A DNA stretch of 64,000 nucleotides, from NCBI GenBank assembly GCA_028714915.1, contig JAQTLL010000002.1:186001-250000 (forward strand). Direction: 5' to 3'. The notes under the pieces are model-generated. The model had not been told where the DNA came from and did no database searches. It was given only the letters and a program-made list of their open reading frames with translations. Of this stretch, positions 60,475 to 64,000 are shown piece after piece (position 1 is the first letter of the stretch; every line of letters begins with the position of its first letter). Both the position numbers and the translations under genes were made by a program. Origin of the DNA: Sulfuricurvum sp. GTDB taxonomy: Bacteria > Campylobacterota > Campylobacteria > Campylobacterales > Sulfurimonadaceae.

Positions 60475-61644
60475 ATGGCTGAAAATAAATACCTTAAAAA
60501 ATTTATTCCAGAAGATTATATAAGCGGTAATAGTTTAATTGCAGATTATGAGGGCAATATTTCAATTGTTGATAATCGAATCACTTTTGCGTATTTAGAA
60601 TTTGATGCAAAAGTAAAAATTAATACTAATTGTTTAGTTCTCTCAAAAGATACAAATGATATTTTGGATCAAGAAATTTACAGTTTTAAAGGTAAAAATG
60701 ACGATGATTCAACATATCCAGTAACATTTGAAACGCTTAATTATGAATTTACGGGATGTGTATTTAATAATAATGTAAATTTTAATCCACTCGAAAATAG
60801 CACTGCAACAGTTGATTATTGTACATTTAAAAAATATTTTTATATAAATGATGAGTATGACCATGATAATAAGAAAATAAAAATTAATCAAATCATAATA
60901 GAGAATTCAACCTTTGAAAATGACTTTGGAATTTACAAAGCAGAAATAAATACTATTAAAATAAAAAATGTCGATTTTGAAGCATTGTCAGAATTCAATG
61001 AAGTTGTCTTTCAAGAAGAGTTCGATTTCAGAGAGATAACCTATAAAGGTTTTACATTATTTGATAAGTGTATTTTTAATACAAAAGCTGAATTTGAATA
61101 CATTATATTTGAAAAATTTACCTCATTTAGAGGTTCGATGTTTAATAAAGGGGTGACTTTAGATTATACAAGCGGTGACAAAGAAATTAATTTTTTTGGG
61201 ATAAATGGACTTGAAAGTAAAGAATCCAAAGAAAATACATCACGGGAAACATATCGTATTATCAAAAATAACTTTGAAAAAATTGGTAATAAAATTGAAG
61301 CAAATAAATACCATGCTTTAGAATTGGATCAAAAAAGAAGAGAGCTTGAAAAGAATAAATGGCAGAATAAACTAGATTATATTGTATTTAAATTACATGA
61401 TTTAAGCTCTGAACATTCTACAAATTGGTTTTTAGCTTTATTTTGGATATTTATTGTCAGCTTTTTTACTAATATATGGTTAAGCAATGAGTTAAGCATT
61501 AATTGTTTATTTAAATATATAAATATTTTGTCAAAGATTGAAGATTTTGGTGATTCATATTTGGCAATGGTTTTTAATAAAGTATCATTGGGGTATTTGT
61601 ATTATCAATTTTTAACAGCGGTTAGAAAAGATACGAGAAAGTAG
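60475..61644 (+). CDS. Pentapeptide-repeat-like protein with C-terminal membrane segment
   Basis: The 389-residue protein begins with a soluble half of irregular A(D/N)LXX-like beta-helix strands, with many Phe at every fifth position (for example FTGCVFNNNVNF, FDKCIFNTKAEFEYIIF, FRGSMFNKGV). A charged helical segment ETYRIIKNNFEKIGNKIEAN and KRRELEKNKWQNK follows. One strong membrane helix (NWFLALFWIFIVSFFTNIWL) and a possible second hydrophobic stretch precede the basic end RKDTRK. Proteins of this layout are scattered across bacteria, some beside defence genes. The function is unknown. Base composition is markedly more AT-rich than the sec and leuS genes around it, which points to transfer. 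Confidence 0.7.
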   Translation: MAENKYLKKFIPEDYISGNSLIADYEGNISIVDNRITFAYLEFDAKVKINTNCLVLSKDTNDILDQEIYSFKGKNDDDSTYPVTFETLNYEFTGCVFNNNVNFNPLENSTATVDYCTFKKYFYINDEYDHDNKKIKINQIIIENSTFENDFGIYKAEINTIKIKNVDFEALSEFNEVVFQEEFDFREITYKGFTLFDKCIFNTKAEFEYIIFEKFTSFRGSMFNKGVTLDYTSGDKEINFFGINGLESKESKENTSRETYRIIKNNFEKIGNKIEANKYHALELDQKRRELEKNKWQNKLDYIVFKLHDLSSEHSTNWFLALFWIFIVSFFTNIWLSNELSINCLFKYINILSKIEDFGDSYLAMVFNKVSLGYLYYQFLTAVRKDTRK

Positions 61645-61651
61645 GTAATAC

Positions 61652-62686
61652 ATGAAAGAGATAGATCGCTCAAATGAATATAACTCCTTTTTAGTAGATA
61701 TTAAAAATCAAATAAAAGTCTCTCAACAAAAAGCATTTAGTGCCATCAATCAAGAGATGATACTACTCTATTTTAACATTGGATTAGCGATAGAAAAACG
61801 GCAAAATGAGTTGGGATGGGGTGCAAAAGTTATTGATAAACTGAGTCGAGATATTTTGCGCGAGTTTCCAAATATGAGCGGATTTTCAACGAGAAATATT
61901 AAACTTATGGTGCAGTTTTATAAAGAGTATGCCAATGATGAAATTGGGCAACTGTCGGTTGCACAAATTCCGTGGACACACAATATCATTTTAATTCAAA
62001 AAATTAAAGATAAAGTATTACGATATTGGTACATACAAAAAACCCTTGAAAATGGCTGGAGCAAAGACGTTTTAAGTCTGATGATCAAAAGTGAAGTGCA
62101 TAAGCGGGAAGGCAATCTTGTCTCTAATTTTAAAAATATTTTACCTCCGTTTGAGAGCGATTTTGTGCAACAGTCCTTTAAAGACCCGTATAGATTTGAC
62201 TTTTTGACCATCACGGAACCATTTAGGGAAAGAGAGCTTGAAAACAATCTTATCAAGCATATGGAAAGATTTTTAATCGAGCTGGGAAGCGGATTTGCCT
62301 TTGTAGGACGACAATACAAGCTTGAAGTCGGTGATGATGAGTTTTATATTGATTTGCTTTTTTATCATCTTAAGCTTCGATGCTTTGTCGTGATTGAGCT
62401 TAAAAAAGGGAAATTTAAACCTGAGTATTCGGGACAGGTAAATTTTTATTGCAGTGCCGTTGATAGTGTCTTAGCGCAAAAAGAGGATAATCCGACCATT
62501 GGGCTGATACTTTGCCAAGAGAAAAATGAGATCGTTGCAGAGTATTCTTTGCGAAACATGTCTCAACCTATTGGAATATCAGAATATCAACTGACTGAAA
62601 TTTTGCCAAAAGAGTTCGAGTCAAGTCTGCCGACAATAGAGATGATAGAAAATGAACTGAATATCGGCTTGGAAGAGATAGGCTAA
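61652..62686 (+). CDS. YhcG/DUF1016-family PDDEXK nuclease-like protein
   Basis: The 344-residue protein has an N-terminal DUF1016 helix-turn-helix region (about 15-100) with NQEMILLYFNIGLAIEKRQ and FSTRNIKLMVQFYKEY. The C-terminal PDDEXK domain shows its acidic site as the Asp in EFYIDLLFYHLKL and ELK in FVVIELKKGKF, then YSGQVNFYCSAVD. These are the signatures of an intact nuclease. The family is widespread beside restriction-modification and toxin-like loci, and its biological role is poorly known. It starts 7 nt after the pentapeptide-like gene, so the two are probably one transcript. Confidence 0.88.
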   Translation: MKEIDRSNEYNSFLVDIKNQIKVSQQKAFSAINQEMILLYFNIGLAIEKRQNELGWGAKVIDKLSRDILREFPNMSGFSTRNIKLMVQFYKEYANDEIGQLSVAQIPWTHNIILIQKIKDKVLRYWYIQKTLENGWSKDVLSLMIKSEVHKREGNLVSNFKNILPPFESDFVQQSFKDPYRFDFLTITEPFRERELENNLIKHMERFLIELGSGFAFVGRQYKLEVGDDEFYIDLLFYHLKLRCFVVIELKKGKFKPEYSGQVNFYCSAVDSVLAQKEDNPTIGLILCQEKNEIVAEYSLRNMSQPIGISEYQLTEILPKEFESSLPTIEMIENELNIGLEEIG

Positions 62687-62773
62687 AATATGAATTATAA
62701 ATCATATTGAGAGAATCTCTGGTGTTCGTGGATAATGGGAAGTAAAAAATTTAATAGAGTGCTTATCGGAAAT

Positions 62774-62786
62774 GCGATAAAATCGC
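62774..62786 (+). promoter_or_regulatory. Probable leuS promoter region with palindrome GCGAT-AAA-ATCGC
   Basis: In the 136-bp gap after the nuclease gene, GCGATAAAATCGC holds a -10-like TAAAAT at 62778-62783, about 40 nt before the leuS start. GAGA-AT-TCTC and a TATGA...TCATA repeat occur near 62690-62733. No gene is seen in the gap. Confidence 0.4.
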
Positions 62787-62822
62787 TGATAACTATATGA
62801 ACTATTTAGGGTAACAAAAGGT

Positions 62823-64000
62823 ATGAATTATTCTCCATCGATCATAGAACAAAAGTGGCAAAAATTTTGGGCTGAAAATAAAAGTTTTGAGCCGAGTGAA
62901 GATTTTACAAAAACAAAAAAATACATATTAAGTATGTTTCCCTTTCCTAGCGGAAGACTTCATATGGGACATGTACGAAACTATACCCTCAGCGATACGT
63001 TTGCCCGTTATTATCGCCAACAGGGTTTCAATGTTCTTCATCCTATCGGTTTTGACAGTTTTGGAATGCCTGCTGAAAATGCGGCGATTAAAAACGGTTC
63101 TCATCCTAAAAATTGGACGTACGACAACATTGATTACATGAAAAAAGAGTTTGCATCCTTGGGTTTTTCATTTTCAAAAGAGCGAGAGCTTGCAACCAGT
63201 GATGAGCTTTATACGAAGTTTGAGCAGGGCTTTATTATCGATATGTATGAAAAAGGGCTTCTTTATCGTAAAAAAGGGATGTTAAACTGGTGTCCGCATG
63301 ATTTGACTGTTTTGGCGAATGAGCAAGTCGTTGACGGATGTTGCTGGAGATGCGATACCCCGATTGTCAAAAAAGATATGAACCAGTACTATTTTAAGAT
63401 TACCCAGTACGGTGACGAACTGTTGGATGATCTGAAAAAACTTGAGGGCGGTTGGCCGAAACAAGTACTTACGATGCAGGAAAACTGGATCGGAAAATCA
63501 AACGGTTTGGCGTTTGATCTGTTCTTTGATGCAGCAAGCAAGGCAAAACTAAACTCAAATTTCGAGAGCTTTGATGTCTTTACGACTCGTCCTGATACGA
63601 TTTACGGAGTTTCCTATACTGCGTTAGCCCCTGAGCATCCTATTGTCTCTTATATGATGGATAATGCGTTGCTTGATAATGACGTTATTGCTCAAATCAA
63701 AGAGATGAAAAACAGTTCCTCTATTGATAGACAAAAAGAGAAATCAGGGGTAGCCTTAGGGCTTGAAGTGCTTCATCCTTTGACGGGGGCAAAAGTGCCT
63801 GTTTGGGTGGCTAATTTTGTTCTGATGGATTACGGCAGCGGTGCGGTGATGGCCGTTCCTGCCCATGATGATCGAGATTTTGATTTTGCTAATAAGTATG
63901 ATTTGCCAATTCATGCCGTTATTAAACCTTTGGAGGGTGAATTGGATTTAAGCAAAGCCTACACCGAAGTAGGGGTGCTGTTTAATTCACAGCAGTTTAA
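62823..64000 (+). CDS. leuS: Leucyl-tRNA synthetase (5' part, cut by window end)
   Basis: This class I synthetase charges tRNA-Leu. About 392 codons are present of roughly 820, and the frame is open to the window end. The start [15 protein letters not shown], the ATP motif [17 protein letters not shown] with HMGH at 47-50, and [17 protein letters not shown] are typical LeuS. The editing domain begins within the window with [11 protein letters not shown]-like [10 protein letters not shown] and GTGAV-like [16 protein letters not shown]. The ATG at 62823 has AAAAGG very close upstream. In relatives leuS stands near secF. Confidence 0.95.
   Translation, partial: MNYSPSIIEQKWQKFWAENKSFEPSEDFTKTKKYILSMFPFPSGRLHMGHVRNYTLSDTFARYYRQQGFNVLHPIGFDSFGMPAENAAIKNGSHPKNWTYDNIDYMKKEFASLGFSFSKERELATSDELYTKFEQGFIIDMYEKGLLYRKKGMLNWCPHDLTVLANEQVVDGCCWRCDTPIVKKDMNQYYFKITQYGDELLDDLKKLEGGWPKQVLTMQENWIGKSNGLAFDLFFDAASKAKLNSNFESFDVFTTRPDTIYGVSYTALAPEHPIVSYMMDNALLDNDVIAQIKEMKNSSSIDRQKEKSGVALGLEVLHPLTGAKVPVWVANFVLMDYGSGAVMAVPAHDDRDFDFANKYDLPIHAVIKPLEGELDLSKAYTEVGVLFNSQQF

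Noticed and set aside
1-64000. CRISPR arrays, rRNA, tRNA or tmRNA genes
   Set aside because: I found no regularly spaced direct repeats and no cloverleaf or rRNA-like sequence in the gaps. The gaps are short and hold only promoters, hairpins and the repeats listed.

Overview
The window is a gene-dense chromosomal stretch from a member of the Campylobacterota (formerly Epsilonproteobacteria), most like a free-living sulfur oxidiser of the Sulfuricurvum/Sulfurimonas type. Three things support this. The gene orders M23 peptidase-lpxC-tsaB-like-thrB-ylxR-infB-rbfA-rimP and aroQ-folK-flhF-flhG-x-fliA-fliM-fliY are the ones known from Campylobacter and Helicobacter. FliY stands next to FliM. There is also a periplasmic redox and sulfur cluster with an eight-haem cytochrome and a rhodanese. 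I see no rRNA, tRNA, transposase or CRISPR array, and no gene-free stretch over 300 bases except the 4932-5324 region, which holds a repeat and a broken gene. The organism assignment is an inference from gene order and protein style, not a database match.

Layout. 25-1905: nadC and flhB. 1915-7523: accessory redox region. A minus-strand operon (outer-membrane protein, octahaem cytochrome c, ChrB-like protein) faces a plus-strand OprD-type porin. Between them lies an 866-bp unit holding a decayed arsR and a periplasmic rhodanese gene, bracketed by two 103-bp direct repeats that differ at one base. 7604-17751: nrnA, M23 peptidase, lpxC, tsaB-like, thrB, ylxR, infB, rbfA, rimP, ribD, ubiE. Three copies of a roughly 70-nt two-hairpin element lie just upstream of the M23, ylxR and ubiE genes. 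17756-21139: xseA, then sppA and an amidohydrolase on the minus strand. 21234-23503: a CheY / CheC / diguanylate cyclase operon. 23570-29681: aroQ, folK and the flagellar regulators and switch proteins. 29685-43183: LOG protein, mnmA, an MHS transporter, mtgA, a UPF0126 membrane protein, gamma-carbonic anhydrase, ppk1, TPR, NYN-LOTUS, Nif3, zinc ribbon, waaA, malic enzyme and a pseudouridine synthase. 43261-46797: ffh, rpsP, khpA, rimM, trmD, rplS. 46886-51205 (minus): uvrD, truB, csrA, ispE, smpB. 51335-57390: LysR regulator, a small secreted protein, an SspB-like protein, pabC-like, cysK, accC, lnt. 57463-60267: yajC, secD, secF. 60328-62686: an AT-rich accessory insertion with a DNA-methyltransferase-like fragment, a pentapeptide-type membrane protein and a YhcG/DUF1016 nuclease. 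62823-end: leuS, cut by the window edge.

The most notable non-housekeeping signals are four. (1) The 103-bp repeats flank a recombinable rhodanese unit that splits what was probably one divergent promoter shared by the cytochrome/ChrB operon and the porin. (2) The repeated two-hairpin element has conserved loops and covarying stems. (3) A class II FNR/CRP-type promoter precedes a tiny secreted repeat protein. (4) A probable defence-related insertion sits between secF and leuS. Function calls rest on motifs read by eye, and no searches were run.
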